A stretch of DNA of 64,000 nt from Saprospiraceae bacterium (GCA_016720635.1 JADKKF010000015.1:1-64000); one strand, 5' to 3'. Positions 19,301 through 29,304 are shown, counted from the first letter of the stretch. Notes: generated from the sequence alone by a model not told the origin. Program-made: numbers and translations.

Positions 19301-21221
19301 TGATATAGTCGATGACTCCTGAAAACCTCAAGTCAATATTTTCATCCTTGATGGAGGCATCGCCATTGATCAGGTTCTTGTTGAGCTCCCCTTTGAATAT
19401 GATGTTTTTGTAGTTGTATCCATTATATTCAAAATTAAATACATTGGCATCCAGCTTGGACTTAAGGCTCGCCAGCGTAAGCCCTTTCCCTTCTTTTACT
19501 TCGGTCACCATATTCAACTTTCCAAACCTGTTGTCATCTGTCCAATGCGCCAAATCAAATTGTTTGAGGACCATTTTTCCTCTATATTTAGCGTTTTCTT
19601 TCCCTTCATTGGTATTGAGTTGCATATCCAAATTTATGAGACCCTGACTCGTTTTAAGTTCGCCAAAAGCCACGAAATCACTGATAAATCCGTCATATCG
19701 CCCTTTAAAATGGATGTTTCCGAGCTTGTCAAAATTGGGTGGTGGGTTGAAATTGGGCAATATTTTTCTCAAATTGGTCATGGATGTTTTTAATTCATCG
19801 AAGCCTAGATTGAGCATTTCTTCTTGTGGGATTGCTAGATTTTTTGTTGAAAAATTTCCTTTGATACTCACCAAATTTCCTAAACTTACTTGCAAATCAT
19901 CTGCTCTCAAACTGTTAACTTTCCCTTGTATGCGACCATCAATTTTCAAATTTTCGCTTCTAATCCGTTTGAAAAAAGAATTTTGATCCAACTTATAGGC
20001 AAACGTGATGATATCTTCAACTTTGATATTGCTATTTTTCAATTTACCTTCCATAATGACTTTGTCATTGAAATCATGAAAGCTATCGAAACCTAAATAC
20101 TTGAAGATAATCGTGTCTTGCATGATGCTTTTTTGGGTCTTTACATACACCCCATTCAGTTCAGTCCTTCTTGAGGATATTTTGGCTTCTTGAGCATTGA
20201 ATTCCTCTAGTGCGAAGCCATTGTCAGCTTTTGCCTGGATTTGATTTATTTTTCCAACAAAATCCAAATCTTTTGATTGGATACATTCTAAGCTCAAATT
20301 GATATCCCCTATGTCAAGGTGATCATAATCGAAATAATCGGCTCCAATAGTCCTTTTAGGGGTTCTACGCCAATTGTGTAGCATAAATCGACCATTTTTT
20401 ATTTTTACAATGTCGATACTCATATCCAAGGGTTCTTTGGGCGCTTTTACAGTGTTGGTCTCGCTTTTTTCTCGGTCTGCTATAGCTTCCAATGCAGATT
20501 TAGGAAAATTTTTTTCGATTGAAATGAAAGGATCTTCAAGGATAATGTCCTTGATTGCAAAACTATTCCTTATTAAATCCAGCTGATCAAGATTGACGAC
20601 CCCATTGGGGAATTCCATCTTTAATTGATTCCCTTGGACAAAATCATTTTGTGAAAATTTGGTATTTTTGATCTTCAAGTTTTTGACGTCCAACCTGAAA
20701 TCACTCTTGGAAGGGACCGTATCATTGCCGCCGAAATAGTCGATTAAGAATTGGTAATTGTAACCTTCTTGGAGATTATGTCTTTTTGTGTGTATTACAG
20801 CATTGTCCAGTTCTATTTTTTTTATAGAAAATTTGTTGCTGAATAATTCAAAGATGTTTTTACTGAATCCAACGTAGGTTCTACCAGCATAAAGCAATGT
20901 ATCATTGCGTTTGTCGTAAATTATCAGACCTTTTATTTGTAATTGCTTGATCGGATCCAAGACCAATTCATCGATACTGACTTTGGTACCCCATTCTTTG
21001 GATAAATAAGTAGTGGTTTTATTGACGATAAAATTCTGAACTCTTGGGATAAGCAAGATAAATGTCAACATGAAAAATACCAGAAAAATCGAAAGAATAA
21101 CCCCAAGTACAATTCGGATTATCCTCATCGCAGGCGAATTATCAACCTTCTCGTCTTCTATAATATGAGGGATTTCTGGCTCGATGGCTTTTTTGCGGTA
21201 AAAATATACAATTAAAAGCAA
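16357..21221 (-). CDS. tamB: TamB-like translocation and assembly protein (frameshifted)
   Basis: TamB is a long inner-membrane-anchored beta-groove protein spanning the periplasm, implicated in outer-membrane assembly and lipid transport. The N-terminal part (17613-21221) has a membrane anchor (IVLGVILSIFLVFFMLTFIL) and over 1000 residues of repetitive beta-rich sequence. The C-terminal part (16357-17481) holds the conserved TamB domain (TGYGNLVVKIPRKG, YNYTVPIPNF, GDPLEALIQINAESK) and ends YHFMKGNKIQ. Between them, frame -1 reads on without a stop (YYGKVIAQTSVEFKGDFSNT, then GTKVILPLGQSEGNRELKF). A single base is missing near the T-run at 17642-17645. Repaired length is about 1,621 residues, normal for Bacteroidota. 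The true start may be Met32 (21128). Confidence 0.88.
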
Positions 21222-21303
21222 ATATTTTTCATTTTTAACAATCCATTAATCGAGGCTATCTAATGCATATGTTTTTAATTAATGTATTTTTTATAGAATA
21301 TCA

Positions 21304-21335
21304 TTGTTTTATATATAATTATTAATTTATCTTTG
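21304..21335 (+). promoter_or_regulatory. Promoter: TTG-N21-TATCTTTG
   Basis: Both Bacteroidota promoter elements are present, TTG at 21304-21306 and TATCTTTG at 21328-21335, about 55 bp upstream of the lipoprotein ATG at 21391. The region between tamB and this gene is otherwise AT-rich and without a gene. Confidence 0.5.
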
Positions 21336-21390
21336 ATGCCGAAAAAAAATATATTTTAACATTTTTGAAATCAAAAAAATAAGAATTAGA

Positions 21391-22017
21391 ATGAAACATT
21401 TTATACTACTAAGCCTACTGTTGGTATCTCTGTTTTCTTGTAAAAACAACAACTCTGCCGTAAAAAAAGAAGGAGAGGCCAATCAGCTTACAGTTTCTAA
21501 CAATCCAGAAGATATCAAGCATTTCGGTGATCAAAAAACTAAATCTGAAGCGGGCTTCAAAAGTGTATTTCAAAACGGTGGGTTGCCAATGATGCTTTCT
21601 GGTGAGGTAATCTCCAAGGAATTCGGCACGTTCACGTCGATATCTCCTTCAGATTTTAGAACTGTAATGGGCCCGACGGAAGTGGTAATTGGAGAAAACA
21701 AAGATTCTTACAAAGCCATAGTAAATTTGCCCAAAATCAAGGGTCATGATGTCAAGATATATGCAAAAAGCAGCGAACAAGGTAAATTTGCTTACGCAGG
21801 TACGTTCAATGCAGAGGGTAAATTAATTGGGGTTCTGGCTTTAGCTGGCAAGGTAACCAATGGATCGAATGTTGTGGTTGATTGCAAAGTGGACAATGAC
21901 TATAATTTTTTCGTGAGGAGTATGGTTGGTAAGATGTATCATATTGACAAGTTCAACATTGACGATCAAGGCATTTTTATAAAAACCACAAAACCTGAGG
22001 AAAGCTATAATTTCTAG
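21391..22017 (+). CDS. Hypothetical lipoprotein
   Basis: The 208-residue protein has a lipoprotein signal peptide with lipobox LFSC (Cys17), then a polar linker (CKNNNSAVKKEG) and a beta-rich domain of about 150 residues. No family is recognised. Its stop codon shares the palindrome CTAG with the stop of the convergent DUF2490 gene, so the two genes overlap by 4 bp. A well-formed promoter lies just upstream, so it is probably expressed as a single gene. Confidence 0.8.
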   Translation: MKHFILLSLLLVSLFSCKNNNSAVKKEGEANQLTVSNNPEDIKHFGDQKTKSEAGFKSVFQNGGLPMMLSGEVISKEFGTFTSISPSDFRTVMGPTEVVIGENKDSYKAIVNLPKIKGHDVKIYAKSSEQGKFAYAGTFNAEGKLIGVLALAGKVTNGSNVVVDCKVDNDYNFFVRSMVGKMYHIDKFNIDDQGIFIKTTKPEESYNF

Positions 22018-22676
22018 ATTTTGAAAGTAATGCCAGTTTGTAGTGCAAAAATATTGTGAGTATGGGACGAATTTTTGTACTGCGGTTGGAACATCCAAAG
22101 GATTTCAGCTGAAATTTTTTTGGTAAATTTGTATTCACATCCTAGGAAATTTCTGATTCTGGAAAGTTCTATTTTGTCAGTCAATTCAAAGAATAATTCT
22201 GAACTAACAGTTCCAAATAGCTTTTTAGTGAGTCGATGTTGGTATTCTAGCTTACCTCGTCCCATTATTTGGTTGCTTTCTAGATCGAAATCGCCCCATA
22301 CGACTCCATCCAATTCTTCAGTATAACCCAATCGGAGTGATAGACTATTCTTTGCGATTTTGTGCTTGTAATCAGCGAAAATACCCCAGCGCAAATAATC
22401 GATGGAAGAAGATGTAAAAAGTCTGATTTCTGGTTTGATCGTAAGATTCGGAATCGGCTCATAGGCACAACCAAGTGTGTAATAAAATCCTTTGAAATCG
22501 TCTAAATTGTCATACCATCTGGTCTGGAATTGCCCTGAGATACTCCATTTCTTGCTCAAGTCATGCTTTACAGTCACATCTGTCCGCAATCTAAAATCAT
22601 CACTTTTTGTACTTTGCCCTATTGCTACCCATGTCCAAAACAAGGATAATGCAATCAAAACATATCTATTCTTCAT
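22014..22676 (-). CDS. DUF2490 outer-membrane beta-barrel protein
   Basis: The protein is about 220 residues from the ATG at 22676, which sits inside the end of the DUF4956 gene; longer frames to 22739 are possible. It has a signal peptide (YVLIALSLFWTWVAIGQ) followed by alternating beta strands typical of DUF2490 (VTVKHDLSKKWSISGQFQTR, then IKPEIRLFTSSSIDYLRWG). It ends with an aromatic strand motif (FALQTGITFKI). An outer-membrane barrel of unknown function is likely. It is the third gene of a leftward operon with VTC-domain and DUF4956 genes. Confidence 0.8.
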   Translation of the reverse strand: MKNRYVLIALSLFWTWVAIGQSTKSDDFRLRTDVTVKHDLSKKWSISGQFQTRWYDNLDDFKGFYYTLGCAYEPIPNLTIKPEIRLFTSSSIDYLRWGIFADYKHKIAKNSLSLRLGYTEELDGVVWGDFDLESNQIMGRGKLEYQHRLTKKLFGTVSSELFFELTDKIELSRIRNFLGCEYKFTKKISAEILWMFQPQYKNSSHTHNIFALQTGITFKI

Positions 22677-23322
22677 TACCATAATCGTGATAATTTCCTT
22701 CACTTTTTTTCGAATAATAAAACGCCTGTATCCTTGCAATATCTCTCAAAAAATCAATTTTTAGGATTTCCGCTCTATGAACTGGGAGTCCTGTTCTATT
22801 TCTCAAATCTTCAAGCAAGTTTGCATAATTTTCGGGCTTGATATTTTCTATTTTTTCATACTGGATTATTTTATTGTTTTCATGGTCTAAGCCCATATTT
22901 TTGTCAAGTATGAAAACCATCATAACGAAAAAAATATTGCTTATTATGCAAATTACAATGGAATTAACATCTCCCCAGCTTGATAATGCATTGATCAAGC
23001 CCAAGGCTACGCTGATGAAAAAATATCCCATTTCTCGGATCGGTACCATAACCGTCCTATACCTGATGATAGAAAAAATAGCAAAGAGACCAAAGGCAAA
23101 TCCCATATTCAATTTACTGTTAGCCAATAAATAACATATTATAAAATTGGAAATGTTGAAAATGATAAAGGTAAATAGGAAATCCTTGTTTTTATGTCTG
23201 GGATAATAAATAAATCCTACTATAAGAAGTATAATGGTGAGGTCTAACCCAAATCTGCAAAGTAATTCGGTGATGGCATTTAAAGGACCATGCTGTATAT
23301 CGGTTAAATTAGTCTCAAACAT
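22666..23322 (-). CDS. DUF4956 integral membrane protein
   Basis: The 218-residue protein has four to five membrane segments in its first 145 residues (for example LTIILLIVGFIYYP and SIVICIISNIFFVMMVFIL). The conserved DUF4956 stretch FGLFAIFSIIRYRT follows, then a soluble C-terminal domain of about 70 residues. DUF4956 proteins are found widely beside VTC-domain polyphosphate polymerases, as here: it overlaps the VTC gene by 8 bp upstream. A role in polymer transport or in supporting the polymerase is inferred, not shown. Confidence 0.88.
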   Translation of the reverse strand: MFETNLTDIQHGPLNAITELLCRFGLDLTIILLIVGFIYYPRHKNKDFLFTFIIFNISNFIICYLLANSKLNMGFAFGLFAIFSIIRYRTVMVPIREMGYFFISVALGLINALSSWGDVNSIVICIISNIFFVMMVFILDKNMGLDHENNKIIQYEKIENIKPENYANLLEDLRNRTGLPVHRAEILKIDFLRDIARIQAFYYSKKSEGNYHDYGNEE

Positions 23323-24067
23323 GGTGTTTGTTTTTTAATTTTTCGCATAAGTAAAACTCTGGTGCCAGTAAATTTTGCTTGACTGAGGCTAAAAGTCCCA
23401 ATCCTACACAATATTTACTAAATTTTGATTTGAAAAGTCCTGTTCTCTTCAGAGTAGAATCCTTCAAAGTTGGAGCATTTTTTGGTAAAAATTTAAACTC
23501 GATGATGGCCAAATCTTCCAAGCACAATTTCTTAGATTCGTGATAAAATGTCAACTCCAAGTCTATAGTAATTCGTTGGTTCAATTCCAAATTTACAAGG
23601 GTAATCCTTTTGTAATTTACATCCAAAACAGGATTAAGATTAGAACAATCTTTAAGTTCATGCTCGATTGAATTTGGCAAATTGGGTGGCATAGATCCCG
23701 CCATTTCCTCTAGATCGGTCTTGTGTCTTATTTTTTCAGTTTTGATACCTTTGATCTTTTTTTTGACCTCTACCCATACTTCATTGGTCGCAAGATACCT
23801 CCGTATCCGTATTTTTTTTCTATTATATTTGCCAATCTGATGTTCGTAAAACAAGTGAAAATCAGGTGTATCAAAATACCGTGATTCATAGTCAAATATT
23901 TGTTCACCGTCTATTGTTAGGATTCTATAATCACTGGCCAAAATTTCAAGAAAACTGGGTAAATTATCACAATGACAAAGATATTTTACATCCAATCTCC
24001 CATTTGACGCCTTTTCACGAGCATCGTCCAAAGAAATCTTTGCAAAATTTAAAAGGTTTAATCCCAA
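23315..24067 (-). CDS. VTC-domain polyphosphate polymerase-like protein
   Basis: The 250-residue protein carries the VTC fold of the yeast vacuolar transporter chaperone catalytic subunit, which makes polyphosphate from ATP. Readable basic and acidic tunnel motifs are DVKYLCHCD (N-terminal R/K-K-Y element), ESRYFDTPDFHLFYEH, KKIRIRRYLATNEVWVEVKKK, VNYKRITL, and the late IIEFKFLP element. There is no membrane segment, so it should act on the cytoplasmic side with the DUF4956 membrane partner encoded next. The lipoprotein gene lies 5 bp upstream in the same direction, so the four genes probably form one operon. Confidence 0.85.
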   Translation of the reverse strand: MGLNLLNFAKISLDDAREKASNGRLDVKYLCHCDNLPSFLEILASDYRILTIDGEQIFDYESRYFDTPDFHLFYEHQIGKYNRKKIRIRRYLATNEVWVEVKKKIKGIKTEKIRHKTDLEEMAGSMPPNLPNSIEHELKDCSNLNPVLDVNYKRITLVNLELNQRITIDLELTFYHESKKLCLEDLAIIEFKFLPKNAPTLKDSTLKRTGLFKSKFSKYCVGLGLLASVKQNLLAPEFYLCEKLKNKHHV

Positions 24068-24072
24068 GGCTT

Positions 24073-24459
24073 TTATTTGAATTGTGTTATTAAATCTCTA
24101 ATGATTACATTGTCTCCAGCTTTATCAATGGTGGTTACAACTTTATCTTCATATTGGTCTAAAGGACAAGATGGGCAATAACCAAAGACTCTGATCGTAT
24201 AAGTACCCTTTTGAAGACCTCTGAAAATATAGGAACCATCACCACTCGTGCGTACTTCATCGTCGACAAAATTTCCACCGCCATAGGTGATATAAACCTT
24301 CTGATCCATGATATATCCCGAATCCTGCCGAACCCCCTCCGAATTTACATCATATGCAAAAACACGACCTTCGATACTCGCTGACCCACCTTTGCCTTCA
24401 TCCTTTTTACAAGACAAAAAAACTGTTGTAAAAATCAACAAATAAATTATTTTTTTCAT
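24073..24459 (-). CDS. Lipoprotein with carboxypeptidase-regulatory-like fold
   Basis: From the ATG at 24459 the protein has about 128 residues; a start at 24480 adds seven. It has a lipoprotein signal peptide with lipobox LSC (TTVFLSCKKDEG), then one beta-sandwich domain. Its features (SIEGRVFAYD, TSGDGSYIFRGLQKGTYTIRVFGY) are those of carboxypeptidase-regulatory or CNA-B-like domains. Such domains are usually surface or periplasmic binding modules. It is the first gene of the VTC-DUF4956-DUF2490 cluster. Confidence 0.8.
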   Translation of the reverse strand: MKKIIYLLIFTTVFLSCKKDEGKGGSASIEGRVFAYDVNSEGVRQDSGYIMDQKVYITYGGGNFVDDEVRTSGDGSYIFRGLQKGTYTIRVFGYCPSCPLDQYEDKVVTTIDKAGDNVIIRDLITQFK

Positions 24460-24480
24460 TGAAATATGTTTAATCAACAA

Positions 24481-24847
24481 AAATAGCTAAAATACGCTAT
24501 TAAATCAAATCTATGTACGCACCAAAATTGGATTTAGTCGAATAAATTTAAATATTTTTTATCAATTATTTAAATAAAATTAGGATAAAGATGCTTAGAG
24601 CTTGCATGAGTTTTATTCAATACTGGGTCAATAAAATTAATAAAAAAATATTTTCAAAGCACGAAATTAAATTATGGAAATATTGTTTTTTGTAAAATAA
24701 ATGAATAAAATTGACTAATTAGAATAGGTGCTTGAATTATTTTTGAAAAAATCGAAAAATTGTTGGAAATATTTGTTTAAAATATTAAAACGCTTTCGTT
24801 ATATTTGTGAAAAATACTTTTGTTGCTTAAGTCAGGTTGCTTTATCC
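24481..24847. promoter_or_regulatory. AT-rich divergent promoter region
   Basis: The 367-bp region lies between the leftward lipoprotein operon and the rightward protease gene. A -7 box for the lipoprotein operon is at 24506-24513 (TAGATTTG on the minus strand). A TATATTTG box for the protease lies at 24800-24807, about 40 bp before its ATG; the nearest TTG (24773) is 24 bp upstream, slightly too far. Nothing else is recognised. Confidence 0.4.
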
Positions 24848-26746
24848 ATGAAAAGAAATTTTATATTTTTCGTTTGTTTTATAGTTTGGGCACAAGCCGT
24901 CTTAGGGCAACTAACTACTAATGGCATCCCGAAATCCAGGCTATTAAATTTATCTGTTCAGCAGATTCCACAGGTTAATTTGCCTTTTTTGGACATTTCA
25001 GCGGTTAAAGAAGAAGAAAATAGAATCAATCCAGAAAATACGCTTCCACCAAAATTTGGTACCAAAATTCAAGTAAATTTCAATTCAAAAGATAACGGAC
25101 TTTGGACCAACATTCCTGATGGCAAGATTTGGCGTATGAGGATTCATTCTCCTGGTGCCAAGAGCCTGAGCGTCCATCTTTCAAAATTTAATTTAAAACC
25201 TGGCGTGGAGCTATTTTTTTACGATTTTACTCAAAATTATTTAATTGGTGCAATTACAGAAAGAAACAATAATTTAGAACAATCACTGCATTCCATTCCT
25301 CTTCAAGGTGATGAGCTTGTTTTAGAGATGTTTGTTCCAACTAGGGTTCAAAATCAAGACCCATTATACATCGATTATGTAGTCCATGACTATGTCGGGA
25401 TATTTAATATTGTCGAATTGTATAAAGATCTTCAATCTCGAGGTGGAGATTGTTTTGTTGATGTGAATTGCCCTCTAGGGACGCCTTATTCAGATGTAGC
25501 CAAGTCTGTTGGGCTTTTGGTGGTTGACGGCGAAAGGTGGTGTTCGGGGGCTATGGTTAACAATACTACGAATGACCACACTCCTTATTTTCTGACCGCA
25601 AATCACTGTTTTGTAGAAAACTCAAATATAAGTTCTTGGACTGTAGTTTTTAATTACCAATCCAAAAATTGTAATGAAATCACTGGTGTAAATACGCTTC
25701 AATCTATAGAAGTAGGCAACATTAGAGCTAGACAAGTTGAGTCGGATTTTATGCTGCTAGAACTAAAATTTCCACCACCTACCGATTGGGGCATTTATTA
25801 CGCTGGTTGGAGTCGGATGACAGAAAAACCTAAGAATGCAGCAGTAATACATCACCCATTTGGCGGATTAAAGAAAATTTCGCTCACAACCAATGCGCCC
25901 GTCAATGAAATTTGGAATGGATTGTCTCCTGAATTGAGTTATAAAGTTAGGTGGACCGAAGGTGTAACAGGAGTAAGTTCTTCGGGTGCTCCTCTTTTCA
26001 ATGAAAACAAACTTATTATTGGTCAGCTTAGAGGAGGGGAGAGCTCATGTGATAATTTGACAGGATATGATTATTTCGGAACATTTTCCAAAGCGTGGAA
26101 TGGCGGAAATTCGGCTTCTACGAGATTATCTGATTGGTTGAATCCAACACAGCAGCCCTATGACGGTCAGATATCGGGGTCTTATCAATCAGTACTTCCC
26201 GTAAATCTGTTGAATTTTTATGGAAAATCCCATGGCGCAGTCAATAATCTTTATTGGAAGACTGCCGCCGAGGAAAATATAGAAAGGTATCAACTTGAAA
26301 AATTGAATGATCAGGGTATTTTCGAGCCAATCGGATCAGTTTCTGCTAAGCAAGTTGTTACAGAATTTACTTATATGATTGAGGATAAATCTCCGTTACT
26401 TCTGAATTATTATAGGTTGACGATATTAGAAAAGGATAATTCTAGTCATACTTCTAAAATTATTTTAGTACGGAACAACAATATCCTTCAGGATGGATTT
26501 AAGATTTACCCCAATCCTGCAACAGACTTCGTAAGTATTAGTATTCCCCCATTGGGTGGCAGCAATATTTATTCTATTGATATACATGATATCAGTGGTA
26601 AAATCTGCTTACACACAAATTTATCCGCAGGAGAGAACTTCGATACTATTAGGACAAATCTCGATATTAGTGCCTTGCCAAAAGGCTATTATTCCATCAC
26701 AATTTCAAACGGATATATTTCAGAATCCCAAAAGTTGATGAAATAA
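24848..26746 (+). CDS. T9SS-exported trypsin-like (lysyl endopeptidase-type) serine protease
   Basis: From the ATG at 24848 the 632-residue protein has a signal peptide (FIFFVCFIVWAQAVLGQ). A jelly-roll-like propeptide region follows (about 60-190), then a chymotrypsin-fold domain. The triad is readable: His253 in TANHCF, Asp300 in ESDFMLLEL and Ser379 in SSSGAPLF. Cysteines flank the domain (GGDCFVDVNC, SCDNLTG) as in Achromobacter-type lysyl endopeptidases. A C-terminal type A sorting domain (about 550-632; IYPNPATDFVSISI, LPKGYYSITISNG) marks it for T9SS export and surface attachment or release. The longer frame from 24728 overlaps the promoter and is unlikely. murQ follows after 11 bp. 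Confidence 0.88.
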   Translation: MKRNFIFFVCFIVWAQAVLGQLTTNGIPKSRLLNLSVQQIPQVNLPFLDISAVKEEENRINPENTLPPKFGTKIQVNFNSKDNGLWTNIPDGKIWRMRIHSPGAKSLSVHLSKFNLKPGVELFFYDFTQNYLIGAITERNNNLEQSLHSIPLQGDELVLEMFVPTRVQNQDPLYIDYVVHDYVGIFNIVELYKDLQSRGGDCFVDVNCPLGTPYSDVAKSVGLLVVDGERWCSGAMVNNTTNDHTPYFLTANHCFVENSNISSWTVVFNYQSKNCNEITGVNTLQSIEVGNIRARQVESDFMLLELKFPPPTDWGIYYAGWSRMTEKPKNAAVIHHPFGGLKKISLTTNAPVNEIWNGLSPELSYKVRWTEGVTGVSSSGAPLFNENKLIIGQLRGGESSCDNLTGYDYFGTFSKAWNGGNSASTRLSDWLNPTQQPYDGQISGSYQSVLPVNLLNFYGKSHGAVNNLYWKTAAEENIERYQLEKLNDQGIFEPIGSVSAKQVVTEFTYMIEDKSPLLLNYYRLTILEKDNSSHTSKIILVRNNNILQDGFKIYPNPATDFVSISIPPLGGSNIYSIDIHDISGKICLHTNLSAGENFDTIRTNLDISALPKGYYSITISNGYISESQKLMK

Positions 26747-26757
26747 ACCAAACACTT

Positions 26758-27561
26758 ATGGGACCTAAAATTACGGAAAGCGATTCGCTTTATCATTCTC
26801 TTGAAAAAATGTCTGCATTGGAGATAGCGAGGGCGATGAACACCGAGGATCAAAAGGTAAGCCTCGCCATACAAAATGAATTAGAGGCCATAAGCAAAGT
26901 AATTTCATGCGCAGGAGAAACCCTCAAAACAGGAGGGAGATTGATTTATTTTGGAGCTGGCACTTCTGGAAGGCTTGGTGTATTGGATGCTTCTGAATGC
27001 CCTCCAACTTTTGGCGTAGAACCTAATTTAGTCATAGGTATCATCGCCGGAGGAGAAAAAGCCCTGCGTTTTGCAGTAGAAAATGCCGAAGACAATGATC
27101 TTCAAGCTGCTCTAGATTTTCAACAAATAAATATCACCAAAAAAGATCTTATCATTGGTATAGCTGCATCAGGTACTACACCTTATGTTATAGGAGGACT
27201 AAACTATTGCATTGAAAACAATATAAAAAGCGCTTGCATTACGTGCAATCCCAATGCACCAATTCTCCAATTAGCCACTTTCCCAATTTGCATCCAAGTT
27301 GGTCCCGAATTTCTTACTGGAAGCTCTCGTTTAAAAGCTGGCACAGCGCAAAAAATGACCCTTAATATGATCAGTACTGGAGCTATGATACTTTATGGTA
27401 GGGTATTGGGCAACAAGATGGTTGATATGAAGATGACCAACGCTAAGTTGAGACAAAGGGGAATTAAAATGCTGATGGAGCTGAATAATGTCTCAAAAGT
27501 CGAAGCTGAATCCTTATTGGATCAATATGGCAGCGTTAGGAACGCTTTATCACATTTATAA
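26758..27561 (+). CDS. murQ: N-acetylmuramic acid 6-phosphate etherase MurQ
   Basis: MurQ splits the lactyl ether of MurNAc-6-phosphate, giving GlcNAc-6-phosphate and D-lactate, in cell-wall recycling. The 267-residue protein has the SIS domain motifs YFGAGTSGRLGVLDASECPP (about 61-80), GIAASGTTPYVIGGL, GPEFLTGSSRLKAGTAQKM and the C-terminal helical part. Length is near normal for compact family members. It follows the protease by 11 bp, perhaps cotranscribed. A BadF-type amino-sugar kinase that could act in the same recycling route is encoded at 58035-58877, not adjacent. Confidence 0.95.
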   Translation: MGPKITESDSLYHSLEKMSALEIARAMNTEDQKVSLAIQNELEAISKVISCAGETLKTGGRLIYFGAGTSGRLGVLDASECPPTFGVEPNLVIGIIAGGEKALRFAVENAEDNDLQAALDFQQINITKKDLIIGIAASGTTPYVIGGLNYCIENNIKSACITCNPNAPILQLATFPICIQVGPEFLTGSSRLKAGTAQKMTLNMISTGAMILYGRVLGNKMVDMKMTNAKLRQRGIKMLMELNNVSKVEAESLLDQYGSVRNALSHL

Positions 27562-27650
27562 GTAACATATTTAAGACGCTGTGAATCATGACTATATGTA
27601 TATAGATTATTATTTATAACAAAAATTAATCATAAGTTCCAAATTAACTC

Positions 27651-27658
27651 TAAATTTG
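27651..27658 (+). promoter_or_regulatory. Candidate -7 box (TAAATTTG) for the OmpA/TSP3 gene
   Basis: A full TAnnTTTG match lies 45 bp upstream of the ATG at 27704. The -33 region has no clear TTG. Confidence 0.4.
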
Positions 27659-27703
27659 CGTGTAGTATTTTGTTAATATTTGACATTTTTTGAAATCACT
27701 TTT

Positions 27704-29254
27704 ATGAAAAAAAGTATCACAAATAAATTATTCTTAGCTTTTCTTTTATTGCAATTTTGTAGTTCAGGATACGCACAAAGACCAGGACAACCCAATGCCT
27801 TAAGCTTTAAAAGGGTTTTTGTAAATTATTTAGCACCTTATACAGAAGGCGCCTCTTTAAGCAATTACAAAGCAGCCTGGGAGGCGGCATATCATAGGCA
27901 AATATTGAAAAGCGGAGTGAACTTGGTGGTTCCAGTTAGGGTAGGGGTCGCTTCATTCAAGGATTCAATCACGACCACACCGTTTTGGGGAGCGGATTTG
28001 CAATTGCAATATCAGTACCTTCGAGATAAATTACCCATAAGCCCATACATCTTTGCTGGGGTTGGATTTGCTAGTGAAAAAGGTGGACAAACTGGAGTTG
28101 AAATTCCACTGGGTATCGGATTAGAGATTTACTTTAATAAACAAGCAGCCATTCAATTTTTTGGATCATATAGACTAGGCCTTCAAGAGTCTAGAAATAA
28201 CCTTCAACACGGAATTGGTTTTAAATACATAATTGGTAAATCTATGGAAGAAAAACCCATGGTGGATATGCCAAAGGATAGCGATGGCGATGGAGTTGTG
28301 GATGGCGATGACAAGTGTATGACCATCCCAGGACTTAAAAAGTACAATGGTTGTCCTGATGCAGACGGAGATGGAATACCAGAATACGATGATTTATGTC
28401 CTGACCAGGCTGGCCCAAAAGAAACCAAAGGTTGCCCAGATAAAGACAAAGATGGTATAGCCGATTTTCACGATGATTGTCCTGACGTATTTGGAGTAAA
28501 GGCTAAAAAAGGATGCCCAGAAGATGAAAAGCCAAAGGATACCGATGGTGATGGTATAACAGATGATATGGATAAATGTCCGACCGTCGCCGGCATTAAG
28601 TCGATGATGGGATGTCCAGGAGAGGAAAAGTCAAGTGATCAAGATTCTGATGGAGACGGAGTTTTGGATAGTAAGGATAAATGTCCAAAATTAGCAGGAC
28701 TCAAATACTTAGATGGATGCCCTGACTCTGATGACGATGGAGTAGCTGACAATGATGACAGATGTCCTACGATTGCGGGTAAAAAGGCTTTAAAAGGATG
28801 CCCTGATACAGATGGCGATGGAGTTAGTGATTTGGATGATAAATGTCCTCTCGTAGCGGGTACTCCTGCAAATAAAGGTTGTCCAGAAATTGAAAAAGAA
28901 GAAAAAGCAGTTTTAGATTTTGCCATGAAAGCAGTACAATTTGACCTAGGTAAATGGACCCTTAGACCAGAGTCTTACCCGATACTTGATAAAATAGTTA
29001 CCATCCTTAAAAAATACCCCGAATACAGCTTGGCCATTTATGGTCACACCGATAATTCAGGTAAGGAAGAGACCAACCAAAAATTGAGCAATAGCCGCGC
29101 TAGATCTTGTTTCGAATACCTCGAATCCAAAGGGATTTCTCCCAAAAGAATGGTATCACGAGGCTTTGGATCTGAACACCCGCTGCACCCAAATACCACC
29201 GAGTCTGGTCGTATCCTTAATCGTCGTGTAGAGTTCATTATGTCCGTACAATAG
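27704..29254 (+). CDS. OmpA-family outer-membrane protein with TSP3 calcium repeats
   Basis: The ATG at 27704 gives 516 residues; a TTG at 27680 is less likely. The order is: signal peptide, an N-terminal beta-barrel-like domain (about 25-180), about seven thrombospondin type 3 repeats (DSDGDGVVDGDDKC and similar, about 190-385), and a C-terminal OmpA peptidoglycan-binding domain (about 400-516). The OmpA domain carries YGHTDNSGKEETNQ, LSNSRARSCFEYL and the arginine-rich NRRVEFI. The acidic repeats bind calcium in known homologues. It would link the outer membrane to peptidoglycan. It ends with TAG, followed by an intrinsic terminator. Confidence 0.93.
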   Translation: MKKSITNKLFLAFLLLQFCSSGYAQRPGQPNALSFKRVFVNYLAPYTEGASLSNYKAAWEAAYHRQILKSGVNLVVPVRVGVASFKDSITTTPFWGADLQLQYQYLRDKLPISPYIFAGVGFASEKGGQTGVEIPLGIGLEIYFNKQAAIQFFGSYRLGLQESRNNLQHGIGFKYIIGKSMEEKPMVDMPKDSDGDGVVDGDDKCMTIPGLKKYNGCPDADGDGIPEYDDLCPDQAGPKETKGCPDKDKDGIADFHDDCPDVFGVKAKKGCPEDEKPKDTDGDGITDDMDKCPTVAGIKSMMGCPGEEKSSDQDSDGDGVLDSKDKCPKLAGLKYLDGCPDSDDDGVADNDDRCPTIAGKKALKGCPDTDGDGVSDLDDKCPLVAGTPANKGCPEIEKEEKAVLDFAMKAVQFDLGKWTLRPESYPILDKIVTILKKYPEYSLAIYGHTDNSGKEETNQKLSNSRARSCFEYLESKGISPKRMVSRGFGSEHPLHPNTTESGRILNRRVEFIMSVQ

Positions 29255-29304
29255 CGACCATGGTTTAATTATTGATTATTTCTTATAATAATTAAAGATA
29301 ATTG

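Noticed and set aside
24728..24847. Extended N-terminus for the trypsin-like protease
   Set aside because: It would put 40 residues ahead of a proper signal peptide and cover the -7 box; the ATG at 24848 is the sensible start.
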